This document shows positions 15,690 to 24,533 of a stretch of DNA of 44,737 nucleotides, in pieces. The notes beneath the pieces were generated by a model that worked only from the letters and a program-made list of their open reading frames with translations, had not been told where the DNA came from and ran no database searches. Location of the stretch: NCBI GenBank assembly GCA_028704555.1, contig JAQWFD010000034.1, forward strand, positions 1 to 44,737, written 5' to 3'. Each line of letters opens with the position of its first letter. Within the stretch, counting starts at the first letter, position 1. This DNA is from Desulfobacterales bacterium (GTDB taxonomy: Bacteria > Desulfobacterota > Desulfobacteria > Desulfobacterales > JAQWFD01). Both the position numbers and the translations under genes were made by a program.

Positions 15690-16273
15690 TGGATCATCAA
15701 GACATTCGTACACTGAAAATCCTCGAGGCAATTGATGAAAATCAAGGCCAGAGCCAGCGGGATCTGGCCGGAAAGTTAAATGTGTCTCTGGGGCTGGTGA
15801 ATTCCTTCATAAAACGGCTTGCCCGCAAAGGTTACTTCAAAATAACCACGATTCCCGGGAACCGGATAAAATACATCCTGACCCCCGGGGGGCTTGCCGA
15901 AAAAACCCGGCTGTCCTGCGAATACATCCATTTTTCTTTTGAATTCTATCAAAGAGCCCGCCAGCAGTTCCGCAAACTTTTTCAGGATCTCACGGATATG
16001 GGCGTATCCGATATTGTGCTCTACGGTGCCAATGATTATGCCGAAATCGCCTGTATCACGTTGCAGGAAACAAAACTGAATTTGAAGGCCGTTGTCGATG
16101 ACGATAAAACAGGCCGCATGTTTCTGGGAAATGCCATTCTGGATTCCAGTCAGCTGGCCGCATCGGTAACGTATGACCGGATTGTTGTCCCGGTTGCAGA
16201 ACAAAGAGAGGCAGTCCTTCAGAGCCTTATCGATAAAGGAATTTTGCGTGAGAAGATCGTTTTGCTCGATTAG
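15689..16273 (+). CDS. EPS-associated MarR-family transcriptional regulator
   Basis: A 194-residue protein. The first 80 residues form a winged helix-turn-helix (QSQRDLAGKLNVSLGLVNSFIKRLARKGYFKI, wing near TPGG). A linker helix follows at 85-110. Residues 115-194 look like a small Rossmann-type domain: VLYGANDYAEIA, LKAVVDDD, YDRIVVPV. This is the layout of the EPS-associated MarR-type regulators found at the head of exopolysaccharide clusters, and the next genes are indeed a polysaccharide exporter and glycosyltransferases. The second domain might sense a nucleotide or sugar nucleotide, but that is inference. The ATG overlaps its own candidate operator. Confidence 0.8.
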   Translation: MDHQDIRTLKILEAIDENQGQSQRDLAGKLNVSLGLVNSFIKRLARKGYFKITTIPGNRIKYILTPGGLAEKTRLSCEYIHFSFEFYQRARQQFRKLFQDLTDMGVSDIVLYGANDYAEIACITLQETKLNLKAVVDDDKTGRMFLGNAILDSSQLAASVTYDRIVVPVAEQREAVLQSLIDKGILREKIVLLD

Positions 16274-16322
16274 CACTTAACCCTGTTGAGGGCTCCGGCC
16301 CTGACAAAAAGGAGAAAACCAA

Positions 16323-16898
16323 ATGAAAACAGCGGTGAAAGTTCTTCGGAGTTCGATCGTTCCAAGGCAGTTCTTTGTTTTTATCGGGATCTTTGCAAGT
16401 GTGATGATGTGTGTACTCTGTCCGGGAAAACCGGCAGATGCTGCCGGATGGAGCGATGTTACGGTTCGGATGCTGCCGGATTCCAGTTTTGCGGGGATCG
16501 AGGCCCTTGAAGGCGGACAAAAAGTACGCCACTGCCCGCATCATGATGTAAACGGCAAACTGGACACCGAGCAGTTAATTTATGTACTCGGTACGTTGAA
16601 TCAGGAACAATGGTCTGATGTTACCCAGAAAGAAGTCTGCGCCAAACACCTTGAAAAGCATTATTCCAAGGTTAACAACGGAACGAAAAAAGGTGAGCTC
16701 AAATCGCCCATAAATATCAATACCGCTTCCCTGACCGAACTGGTAAACATTCCGAGTATCGGCCCGGTGCTGGCCGTGGGCATTACAGATTACCGGGATA
16801 AAAAAGGAGTGTTTAAAACCACCGAAGATATCCAGAAAGTTAAGGGGATCGGCAAAAGGACGTTTAATGCGATTGCGCATTATATCCGTGTGGAATAA
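16323..16898 (+). CDS. Exported helix-hairpin-helix (ComEA-like) protein
   Basis: A 191-residue protein with an N-terminal signal sequence: a basic start, a hydrophobic stretch at about 18-35 and a cleavage-like ADAAG. The middle (about 45-105) has several Cys and His residues (RHCPHHDVNGKLD). The C-terminus (about 125-190) has two helix-hairpin-helix motifs, INTASLTELVNIPSIGPVLA and FKTTEDIQKVKGIGKRTFNA, as in ComEA. Such domains bind double-stranded DNA outside the membrane during uptake in competent bacteria. Its position inside a polysaccharide locus is unusual, and no other competence genes are nearby. AAAGGAG precedes the ATG. It may bind extracellular DNA in the matrix, which is inference. 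Confidence 0.8.
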   Translation: MKTAVKVLRSSIVPRQFFVFIGIFASVMMCVLCPGKPADAAGWSDVTVRMLPDSSFAGIEALEGGQKVRHCPHHDVNGKLDTEQLIYVLGTLNQEQWSDVTQKEVCAKHLEKHYSKVNNGTKKGELKSPININTASLTELVNIPSIGPVLAVGITDYRDKKGVFKTTEDIQKVKGIGKRTFNAIAHYIRVE

Positions 16899-16904
16899 AA
16901 AATA

Positions 16905-16977
16905 CCTGCCCGGAGGGCAGGGCTTTACCCCAGCGTTGCATAAATAAAATGATAAATTAGTTATGCAACGCTGGGGT
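16905..16977. terminator. Hairpin plus long perfect inverted repeat
   Basis: First hairpin: CCTGCCC/GGGCAGG (16905-16921), loop GGA. Second: 17-base perfect arms 16927-16943 and 16961-16977 (ACCCCAGCGTTGCATAA and its mirror) around an A/T-only-rich 17-base loop, followed by TTTATATT. The second is strong enough to terminate in either direction, although the U tract is short, and it would insulate the regulator unit from the exporter genes. Confidence 0.65.
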
Positions 16978-17005
16978 TTATATTAAAACGAACAATAACT
17001 TTGCT

Positions 17006-17815
17006 ATGTCTTTATTCAGTCAATTTAAATATTTTCTATTTGATTTGTATCGCAATCGCAGCCTGATTGCACAACTGACACTCAAGGATTTCTCCGCGCG
17101 TTATTTTGGATCTTATTTAGGCATTTTGTGGCCATTCATTCATCCGACAGCAACGGTGATGGTTATCTGGTTTGTGTTTCAAATCGGATTTAAATCCGTT
17201 CCTGTAGCGGATTGTCCTTTTGTCCTCTGGCTGGTTGTCGGGATAGTTCCATGGCTTTTTATTTCGGAGGCGTTATCCGGGGCTACCGGTGCCATAACAG
17301 AGTATGCCTTTCTTGTAAAAAAAATAGTGTTCCGTGTTAGTATTCTGCCTGTCGTGAAATTACTCTCGGCATTGATTATTCATCTGTTTTTTATTTTAGT
17401 CTTGTTTGTCATGTCTTATTTGTACGGTTATGAAGTTTCACTTTATAACCTTCAGATTATATATTACTTGCCGGCTACCGTGCTGTTGCTGCTGGGAATC
17501 TCCTGCATAACATCTTCCATGGTCGTTTTTTTAAAAGATGTTGGTCAAATGGTCGCCATATGTTTACAATTTGGTTTCTGGTTAACCCCCATTTTCTGGT
17601 CTATCGATATGATTCCTGAAAAATATCATTTTCTGATCAAAATGAACCCGGCGTATTATATCGTAAATGGATATAGAGAAACCTTTATTTACAAACAGTG
17701 GTTTTGGGAGCATGCTGCTTATGCCCTTTATTTCTGGTCTGTAGCGCTCTGTACTTTTATTATAGGTGCCTTGATTTTCAGTCGATTGCGCCCCCATTTT
17801 GCGGATGTTCTCTGA
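17006..17815 (+). CDS. wzm: Polysaccharide ABC transporter permease (Wzm-type)
   Basis: A 269-residue ABC-2 type permease with six predicted membrane helices. The N-terminus (LIAQLTLKDFSARYFGSYLG) and the interior block WLTPIFWSIDMIPEKYHFLIKMNPAYYIVNGYRE are characteristic of O-antigen and capsule exporters. With the downstream Wzt it would move undecaprenyl-linked glycan across the inner membrane. Its stop overlaps the wzt start (TGATG), showing tight coupling. AT content is higher than in the aromatic operon. Confidence 0.92.
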   Translation: MSLFSQFKYFLFDLYRNRSLIAQLTLKDFSARYFGSYLGILWPFIHPTATVMVIWFVFQIGFKSVPVADCPFVLWLVVGIVPWLFISEALSGATGAITEYAFLVKKIVFRVSILPVVKLLSALIIHLFFILVLFVMSYLYGYEVSLYNLQIIYYLPATVLLLLGISCITSSMVVFLKDVGQMVAICLQFGFWLTPIFWSIDMIPEKYHFLIKMNPAYYIVNGYRETFIYKQWFWEHAAYALYFWSVALCTFIIGALIFSRLRPHFADVL

Positions 17816-19143
17816 TGACTGCCATTGCCATATCCGTCCGTAACTTAAGCAAATGCTATCCGGTTTATGCTAACAGCATCGATCGTTTTAAAGAAGCCCT
17901 GGATCCTTTACGTCGGTGTTATCATCACCCCTTTCATGCTCTGAAAAATGTTACTTTTGATGTTGAAAAGGGATCGACTTACGGGATTATAGGTAGAAAT
18001 GGTTCTGGCAAATCAACCCTATTGAAGTTGATAGCCGGCATCCTGACTTCGACTGAGGGTTCGGTGTTTACCGATGGTAAAATCCTGGCATTGCTGGAAC
18101 TCGGTGCCGGTTTTAACCCTGAACTTTCCGGGATCGAGAATGTTTATTTTTATGGCACATTGCTTGGATCGAGTAAGAATGATATGAAACAGCGCCTCTC
18201 GGATATTCTTGAATTTGCGGATATCGGAGATTTTGCCTGTCAGCCCATGAAAACATATTCCAGCGGCATGTATGTGCGGTTGGCGTTTGCTGTCATTGCA
18301 AACATGGACGCCGATATCCTGATTATTGATGAAGCATTGGCCGTTGGGGACGCTTTTTTTGTTCAGAAATGTATGCGCTTTTTGCGACGGTTTCGAGAAC
18401 ATGGCACCATTGTGTTTGTAAGTCACGATACAGCTGCGGTGAAAAACCTTTGCAACCATGCACTCTGGATTGATAATGGGCAGATGCGAATGCAGGGTGA
18501 CGCAAAGAGCGTATGTGAAAATTATCTTGCTGCAGTCTATGAGCAACAGCAGGGTCAGGGACTTATTGAGCCTGTTATTGCATCCAGTGATGATTCTGAG
18601 CGGGTGAAAAAACGTCGGGATCAACGTCAAAATATGATTAATGGCAGTCATCTGCGAAATGATATTGAAATCTTTGAGTTTGATCCGAATGCCCCCTCGT
18701 TTGGTATTGGAATTGGACGGATTACCCACGTTGATCTTCAGGATGAAGAAGGGATCTCCCTTTCCTGGGTGGTAGGGGGGGAGACGGTGGTATTATCCAT
18801 TCGTACTGCGTCTCGGATTCCTTTAAAACAGCCGATTATTGGTTTTTATATCAAAGATCGACTTGGACAGACATTGTTCGGGGATAATACCTATTTAACC
18901 ACGCTGCATCAAAGCATCACCTCAGATCGTTTCGAAGCCCGATTCGTTTTTTGTATGCCGATACTTCCGGCAGGGGAATATTCAATTTGTGCAGCACTTG
19001 CAGAAGGTTCACAGCAGGACCATGTTCAGCACCATTGGGTTCATGATGCTTTGATCTTTCAGTCGCATTCCTCCTCTGTTACCACAGGATTGATTGGTAT
19101 TCCCATGACGAAAATTGAACTCCGAAGCATTTCCTGTGATTAG
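17815..19143 (+). CDS. wzt: Polysaccharide ABC transporter ATPase with C-terminal glycan-binding domain (Wzt-type)
   Basis: A 442-residue Wzt. The ATPase domain (about 1-250) has Walker A GRNGSGKST at 60-68, signature YSSGMYVRLAFA, Walker B ILIIDEALAVGD and switch His in FVSHD. Residues about 290-440 form a Wzt_C-like beta-sandwich, which in E. coli O8/O9a recognises the capped non-reducing end of the chain. Its presence suggests export of a chain with a defined terminal cap. The methyltransferase domain in the next gene is a candidate capping activity. I chose ATG 17815, overlapping the wzm stop, because the longer reading runs through wzm in another frame. Confidence 0.92.
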   Translation: MTAIAISVRNLSKCYPVYANSIDRFKEALDPLRRCYHHPFHALKNVTFDVEKGSTYGIIGRNGSGKSTLLKLIAGILTSTEGSVFTDGKILALLELGAGFNPELSGIENVYFYGTLLGSSKNDMKQRLSDILEFADIGDFACQPMKTYSSGMYVRLAFAVIANMDADILIIDEALAVGDAFFVQKCMRFLRRFREHGTIVFVSHDTAAVKNLCNHALWIDNGQMRMQGDAKSVCENYLAAVYEQQQGQGLIEPVIASSDDSERVKKRRDQRQNMINGSHLRNDIEIFEFDPNAPSFGIGIGRITHVDLQDEEGISLSWVVGGETVVLSIRTASRIPLKQPIIGFYIKDRLGQTLFGDNTYLTTLHQSITSDRFEARFVFCMPILPAGEYSICAALAEGSQQDHVQHHWVHDALIFQSHSSSVTTGLIGIPMTKIELRSISCD

Positions 19144-19215
19144 ACCTTTAGATTACGAGTTTTTACAGGGCTTCCGGGTGTGATTTGGCCTGAATTGAAA
19201 ACGGAAGTTATTTTT

Positions 19216-22200
19216 ATGTCTGATACACATAACAGCTATAAATATGAACAGATTTTTGACCCTGAAGCGAACAATTCGCCAGCAAAAATTGCTTTGCGTA
19301 TTGCTCACGGTAGTACTGTCCTTGATCTGGGGGCCGGTGCTTGCGCATTGGGGCGCTATCTGGTCAAGGATAAACAATGCATATTGGATGGCGTAGATAT
19401 CGATCCGTATTTTTCGATACGGGCTGCCAGCAGCTATCGCTGTTGTCAAATCGCAGATCTGCAGACAATACATTTAAGCGAATTATTTCCGGTTCAAACG
19501 TACGATTACATTGTCTGTGCTGATATTCTCGAGCATCTGAATAATCCGGCAGCATTACTCAGTCAATTACCGGATCTGTTGGCACCGGAAGGTCATATCC
19601 TGATTTCAGTACCCAATGTGGCTTATTCCGGGCTGATTGCGGAGTTGATGGCCGGACACTTTGAATATCGCAAGGTGGGTCTGTTGGACGAAACCCATGT
19701 ACGTTTTTTTACGCGTGATTCCTTGGAAAAACTGTTACGCGAATCAGGGTTTAAGCCGTCTTTTTTTGATCGGGTTGATCTTGATCCGTGTCAGTCCGAG
19801 TTTAAGGTGTTTCTTGAACAATTGTCAGGTCCTTGTCGAAAGCAGCTTTTATTATCGCCGGATGCCTTGACTTATCAATATGTCATTGAAGCTGATGTCG
19901 TCACACAGAATGCTGCTGCCGAGAACGCAATCTGGCCGGAAAGTCGATGGGCTTTTTCGCTACAGTTGTTCTGGCGATGTGAGAACGAGCTTTTCAGCCA
20001 GGAAAACAGTACCCTTGCTTTAGGAGAAATCGGTGTTGGGCGGCAACACATCCAATTTTTGATCCCACCTCAATCGGCCATTACTGCTTTGAGATTTGAT
20101 CCTGCAGATCGACAGGGGATCATTTCCCTGCACCGCATGATGTTACGAAACTCTGAGGGAAACACGATATGGCAATGGGAGGGCCGGCAGGGTGAGTGGG
20201 ATGAAACACACATGCAGCAGATTCTTCCTGCCTGGGAGAATAAGTCGACTCGTACTCTGATATTGTCCTGTGGCAACGATCCGTCCTGGGAGTTGCCGAT
20301 AGCCCCCGATATTTTAGCCGGGCTTTCAGACGGAGGGGTATTCAATGTAGAAATTTCCTGGCCGGTGTCAAGTGATTTTCAGTTGCTGACGAAACAGGTT
20401 ACGGCGTTGAAACAGGCTTACGATGAGCGGATCGCCGATACTTTGAAGAATGTGCAGAGATTGGAGCAGGAACGAAACAACCTGGAGCAGGAACGAAATA
20501 ATTTAAAATTGCATTGCTCTTTGCTGTCCTCTGAGCTTAGCGCTTTGAAGTCATCAACCTCCTGGCAATTGACTGCACCTCTGCGTTTCTGCTCCAGTGG
20601 TTTACGCTCTTTTGTTGCCAATCATCCGGTTTTACGCTTCTGGTTACGCTGTTGTCGGAGTTTTGTTTTTGACCAGATTTCTGCCGGGAAGCCTGGTTCG
20701 TCTGACAAATCCTCAATCAAACAGCTAAGTGTCGATTCTCTTGAGCATCACCGGGAAAAATTTCGGCGGGAAGCATGCCAGGGATTAGACATGTTTCTGG
20801 CAAAAAAAAGAACCCTGTCCATCCCGTTAAGCGATCAACCTGTCGTATCAATTATTATAGTACTCTATAATCAGGCTGAATTGACCTTGCGCTGTTTGAC
20901 GTCCCTGGCCTCTGAGAGTCAGGTTGCGTTTGAAACGATTATTGTCGATAATGGCTCTACTGATCAAACCGCTCAGATGATGGAGTTGATCTCCGGGGCA
21001 GACTATATTGTCAATCAGGACAATCCGGGCTTTCTCAAAGCCGTCAATCAGGCCGCTCAAAATGCCGGGGGCAGTTACCTCCTTTTTCTTAACAATGATA
21101 CCCAAATGTTATCAGGTTCCTTGAAAGCAGCCGTTGACAGAATTTATCAAAACGATAAAATCGGAGCTGTTGGCGGTCCGATTGTCCTGCCGGACGGCAC
21201 CCTCCAGGAAGCGGGAAGCATAATTTGGCGGGACGGCACCTGCCTTGGCTATGGACGGGGGGATAACCCAGATCAGCCGCAATACCGGTTTGTGCGTCCG
21301 GTTGATTATTGTTCCGGCGCGTTTTTGTTGATCCGGCGGGATTTGTTTGAAAAACTCGGTGGTTTTGATGAAATTTTTGCTCCTGCATACTATGAGGAAA
21401 CAGATCTCTGTGCCCGAATCTGGGAACAGCGTTTGAGCGTTGTCTATGAACCAGCGGCGCGTATTGTCCATTATGAGTTCGGCAGTTCTGCCTCGCGGGA
21501 AAGGGCGTTGAAATTGCAGCAACGCAATCGGAAAATTTTTGTCAATCGTCACCGCTCGTTTCTCGACGGCAGGTTTCCCGCATCCGCTCAGCATGCTTTG
21601 CTTGCGCGTTCACATGATGAAGATCCGATACGCATTCTCGTCATTGATGACCGAGTTCCTCATTCCTTCCTGGGAACCGGTTATCCCAGAGCGGCATCCA
21701 TTGTCAAAGAGATGGTTCGTCAAGGCTGGTCGGTTACTTATTATCCCCTGATCATTCCGCGAGATGACTGGAAACAGTGTTATCAGACTTTACCAGATAC
21801 CGTTGAAATTATGCTCGATTACGGAGAGGAAAAATTAAAGAAATTTTTGAAAAGCCGTTATGGTTACTACAACACGGTCTGGATCAGCCGTCCTCATAAT
21901 ATGGAAATTGTCAGGTCGAAGTTGGGAAATGACTGGGGACTGCTCGGCGGCGCACAGCTGGTTTATGATGCGGAAGCAGTATCTGCTCTGCGGGAAATAA
22001 AAAAGCATAAGGTGCTTGGAAAGCCCATGACCGCGGAGCAGGAGCAAAAGCAACTTCGCGCCGAGCTGAAATTAGCGGAAGAGGTCGATTCGGTCGTCAC
22101 GGTTTCGCAATCTGAAGCGGAGTACTTTAAACAGGTTTGCTCTAACGTTCAGGTTCTGCCCCATGCATTAATGCCAAGCAAGTGTATAGATCCGTTCAGC

Positions 22201-22731
22201 AGCCGTAATGGGATACTGTTTGTTGGCGCGCTTACAGATGAAGATTCGCCAAATGTTGATGGAATCGTCTGGTTTGTGGAATCTGTGTGGCCACTTGTCC
22301 AGGCCACACTTCCCGATGTCGTTCTCTACCTGGCCGGCAACTGTACCTCGAAACGGGTGATGGCCCTTGCCTCAAGGGATATCCGTATTCTCGGTTGCGT
22401 TGGAGACTTGTCAGCACGGTATAGCCAGGCCAGAGTGTTTATCGCACCCACCCGTTTTGCGGCCGGTATTCCCCACAAAGTTCATGAGGCAGCCGCTCAC
22501 GGTCTTCCCGTTGTGGCTACCAGGCTTCTTGTCGAACAGCTCGGCTGGATGCATGGTGAAGAACTCCTTTCGGCTGAAACCCCTGAAGATTTTGCAGAAC
22601 AGTTGACCGCTCTGTACAATTCAGAGTCGTTGTGGCAGAAGCTGTCGGATGCGGCTACTGAGGCTATAAAGCGGGATTGCAGTCAGCAGAACTTTGCCAG
22701 CGTAATGGGGCAGGTGATTGCACATCGTTAA
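19216..22731 (+). CDS. Methyltransferase - coiled coil - GT2 - GT4 multidomain glycosyltransferase
   Basis: An 1171-residue cytoplasmic fusion. Residues about 15-215 are a SAM-dependent methyltransferase: VLDLGAGACALGRYL, YDYIVCADILEHL, and FFTRDSLEKLL. Residues about 230-390 are a beta-rich region of unknown role. A coiled coil (NVQRLEQERNNLEQERNN) lies near 405-450. A GT2 domain spans about 540-790, with VSIIIVLYNQAE, IIVDNGSTD, LFLNNDTQ and YYEETDLCARIWE. A GT4-like domain fills about 805-1165 (GILFVGALTDEDSPNVDG, HEAAAHGLPVVATRL). A methyltransferase joined by a coiled coil to glycosyltransferases recalls WbdD/WbdA-type chain-length and capping machinery, though domains differ. Start ATG 19216 has GGAAG upstream. 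GTG at 19180 is the alternative. Confidence 0.85.
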   Translation: MSDTHNSYKYEQIFDPEANNSPAKIALRIAHGSTVLDLGAGACALGRYLVKDKQCILDGVDIDPYFSIRAASSYRCCQIADLQTIHLSELFPVQTYDYIVCADILEHLNNPAALLSQLPDLLAPEGHILISVPNVAYSGLIAELMAGHFEYRKVGLLDETHVRFFTRDSLEKLLRESGFKPSFFDRVDLDPCQSEFKVFLEQLSGPCRKQLLLSPDALTYQYVIEADVVTQNAAAENAIWPESRWAFSLQLFWRCENELFSQENSTLALGEIGVGRQHIQFLIPPQSAITALRFDPADRQGIISLHRMMLRNSEGNTIWQWEGRQGEWDETHMQQILPAWENKSTRTLILSCGNDPSWELPIAPDILAGLSDGGVFNVEISWPVSSDFQLLTKQVTALKQAYDERIADTLKNVQRLEQERNNLEQERNNLKLHCSLLSSELSALKSSTSWQLTAPLRFCSSGLRSFVANHPVLRFWLRCCRSFVFDQISAGKPGSSDKSSIKQLSVDSLEHHREKFRREACQGLDMFLAKKRTLSIPLSDQPVVSIIIVLYNQAELTLRCLTSLASESQVAFETIIVDNGSTDQTAQMMELISGADYIVNQDNPGFLKAVNQAAQNAGGSYLLFLNNDTQMLSGSLKAAVDRIYQNDKIGAVGGPIVLPDGTLQEAGSIIWRDGTCLGYGRGDNPDQPQYRFVRPVDYCSGAFLLIRRDLFEKLGGFDEIFAPAYYEETDLCARIWEQRLSVVYEPAARIVHYEFGSSASRERALKLQQRNRKIFVNRHRSFLDGRFPASAQHALLARSHDEDPIRILVIDDRVPHSFLGTGYPRAASIVKEMVRQGWSVTYYPLIIPRDDWKQCYQTLPDTVEIMLDYGEEKLKKFLKSRYGYYNTVWISRPHNMEIVRSKLGNDWGLLGGAQLVYDAEAVSALREIKKHKVLGKPMTAEQEQKQLRAELKLAEEVDSVVTVSQSEAEYFKQVCSNVQVLPHALMPSKCIDPFSSRNGILFVGALTDEDSPNVDGIVWFVESVWPLVQATLPDVVLYLAGNCTSKRVMALASRDIRILGCVGDLSARYSQARVFIAPTRFAAGIPHKVHEAAAHGLPVVATRLLVEQLGWMHGEELLSAETPEDFAEQLTALYNSESLWQKLSDAATEAIKRDCSQQNFASVMGQVIAHR

Positions 22732-22757
22732 ACAGCATAAAGAATAAGAAGTATCGG

Positions 22758-24533
22758 ATGCACCATCATTTAGAACAAATTATATTAATGCGGCTTCGCC
22801 ACAGTGCAAGAAAAATGCTTGTTACCGTTTTAGGCGAATATCTGGCTTGCAAATTTATCGATCGATTCTATCACATCCGGGAGCAGGTCAGCGCTGTTGT
22901 ATTAAAGGCCGCAGCTCCGACAATGCAATCCCTGAAACGCCTGTCGTACCAACCGCTTTTCTCTATTATCATTGTTTATGAATCAAGTTCTCCCGGATTC
23001 AAACTTACAGTTAAGTCATTGATTAAACAGACTTATCCCCTATGGGAATTTATCGTTGTCTACGCTGAAGAACAATATTGTGAGGTTGAAAAAAAACTGC
23101 CTCTGTCTGCAGACAAACGAATAAAGCTGCACCGGATTTCAGAGACAACTCTTTGTACGAATACACTGGAGGATATATTAAAGCATGTAAGGGGAGATTA
23201 CGTGCTACTGCTGGATGGCTCTGAGCGGTTAAATACAACAGCACTTTTTTCCGTTGCCGAATTTTTAAATCAGCATCCGGATGCTGATCTTATATACTCC
23301 GATGAAGAAGAGGCTGCCGGCCCTGGTACCAAATCTTTAAATATTCGGCGTAAGCCTCATTGGTCACCCGATTTATTACTTTCCGTTAACTACATTGGGT
23401 CTACCTTTTTTTGCCGTACCGGGGTCCTGGCTCAAGTCTCTATTGTGAATAAATCTTTAAGTCTTAAGAGCCTGCCCTACGACCTTTTGCTCCATATCAC
23501 AGAGCAGACCGACAGAATTTACCATTTTCCGCTGGTGACTTTCTATAGGTATCGGCCGGCCCGGGCTTCAGAAGCGAAACAAGTTCTTGAAGCGGCTGTA
23601 GACCGTCGCAGGATTGATGCGGTTGTCATCCCAAGCATTGCGCCGGAAACCTTTTATGTTAAACGTCGTTTTCCGGGGCAGCCCCTGGTTTCAGTACTGA
23701 TTCCCTTTAAAGACAGACCCGATCTTCTGAAGATGTGTCTTAACACCATTTTAAGCCGATCAACTTATTCCAACTACGAGATTATAGGAATCAGCAATAA
23801 CAGCACCGACCCGGATGTGTATAAAGCTATGTGCCATTTTGAACAGCGTGATTCGAGGGTACGCTTTATAGAATATAATATCCCGTTTAATTATTCCAAA
23901 ATCAACAATTACGCCGTGAGTCATGCTGGGGGTGAACATCTTGTCCTGTTGAATAATGATATTAAAATCATTACACCCGACTGGTTGCAATCCCTGCTGG
24001 AACATTCCTGCCGGCCTGAAGTCGGTGCCGTAGGGGCGATGCTCTATTATCCGAATGGCACAATTCAACACGCAGGAACCATGCTTGGCTTGAATGGATT
24101 GGCCGGTCACCTTTACAATGGATGCCCCGGGGATTTTGCCGGCAAAAAAGGATTTCCATTTTTGTTACAAAATATCAGTGCCGTTACCGGGGCCTGTTTG
24201 ATGATTAAAAAAAATCTTTATGCTCAGCTTGGCGGATTGGATGAGCTACATCTGCCAATCTCGTATAATGATGTTGACCTCTGTCTTCGCCTTTATGAGT
24301 CTGGCTTTATAAATGTACTTACGCCATACTGTGAAGCATACCATTATGAATCAATATCCAGGGGGTGTGATTCTCTGCAGAAACACCGCGCCAGGGCTGA
24401 ATCTGAAGCCGGCTATATGATGCAGCGTCACGCAAAGCTTTTTGCTGCTGGTGATCCTTATTATTCAAAGATGTTTATCGAATATGTTATGAACAATGCT
24501 TCCCGCGGTGACGGATTCTGCGTGGCACAATGA
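22758..24533 (+). CDS. Tandem GT2 glycosyltransferase with degenerate first domain
   Basis: A 591-residue protein with two GT-A domains. The second (about 310-575) is intact: VSVLIPFKDRPDLL, IIGISNNSTD, LVLLNNDIKI (metal-binding motif), GAVGAMLYYPNGTIQHAG and SYNDVDLCLRLYESG. The first (about 67-290) keeps the family framework (FSIIIVYE, LIKQTYPLWEFIVV, NQHPDADLIYSDEEE, HWSPDLLLS) but has DGSE where active paralogues have DHDD, and lacks the Asp pair after the second strand. It is probably structural or acceptor-binding. I chose the ATG at 22758. The upstream reading begins inside the previous gene. The stop overlaps the next start by four bases. Confidence 0.85.
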   Translation: MHHHLEQIILMRLRHSARKMLVTVLGEYLACKFIDRFYHIREQVSAVVLKAAAPTMQSLKRLSYQPLFSIIIVYESSSPGFKLTVKSLIKQTYPLWEFIVVYAEEQYCEVEKKLPLSADKRIKLHRISETTLCTNTLEDILKHVRGDYVLLLDGSERLNTTALFSVAEFLNQHPDADLIYSDEEEAAGPGTKSLNIRRKPHWSPDLLLSVNYIGSTFFCRTGVLAQVSIVNKSLSLKSLPYDLLLHITEQTDRIYHFPLVTFYRYRPARASEAKQVLEAAVDRRRIDAVVIPSIAPETFYVKRRFPGQPLVSVLIPFKDRPDLLKMCLNTILSRSTYSNYEIIGISNNSTDPDVYKAMCHFEQRDSRVRFIEYNIPFNYSKINNYAVSHAGGEHLVLLNNDIKIITPDWLQSLLEHSCRPEVGAVGAMLYYPNGTIQHAGTMLGLNGLAGHLYNGCPGDFAGKKGFPFLLQNISAVTGACLMIKKNLYAQLGGLDELHLPISYNDVDLCLRLYESGFINVLTPYCEAYHYESISRGCDSLQKHRARAESEAGYMMQRHAKLFAAGDPYYSKMFIEYVMNNASRGDGFCVAQ

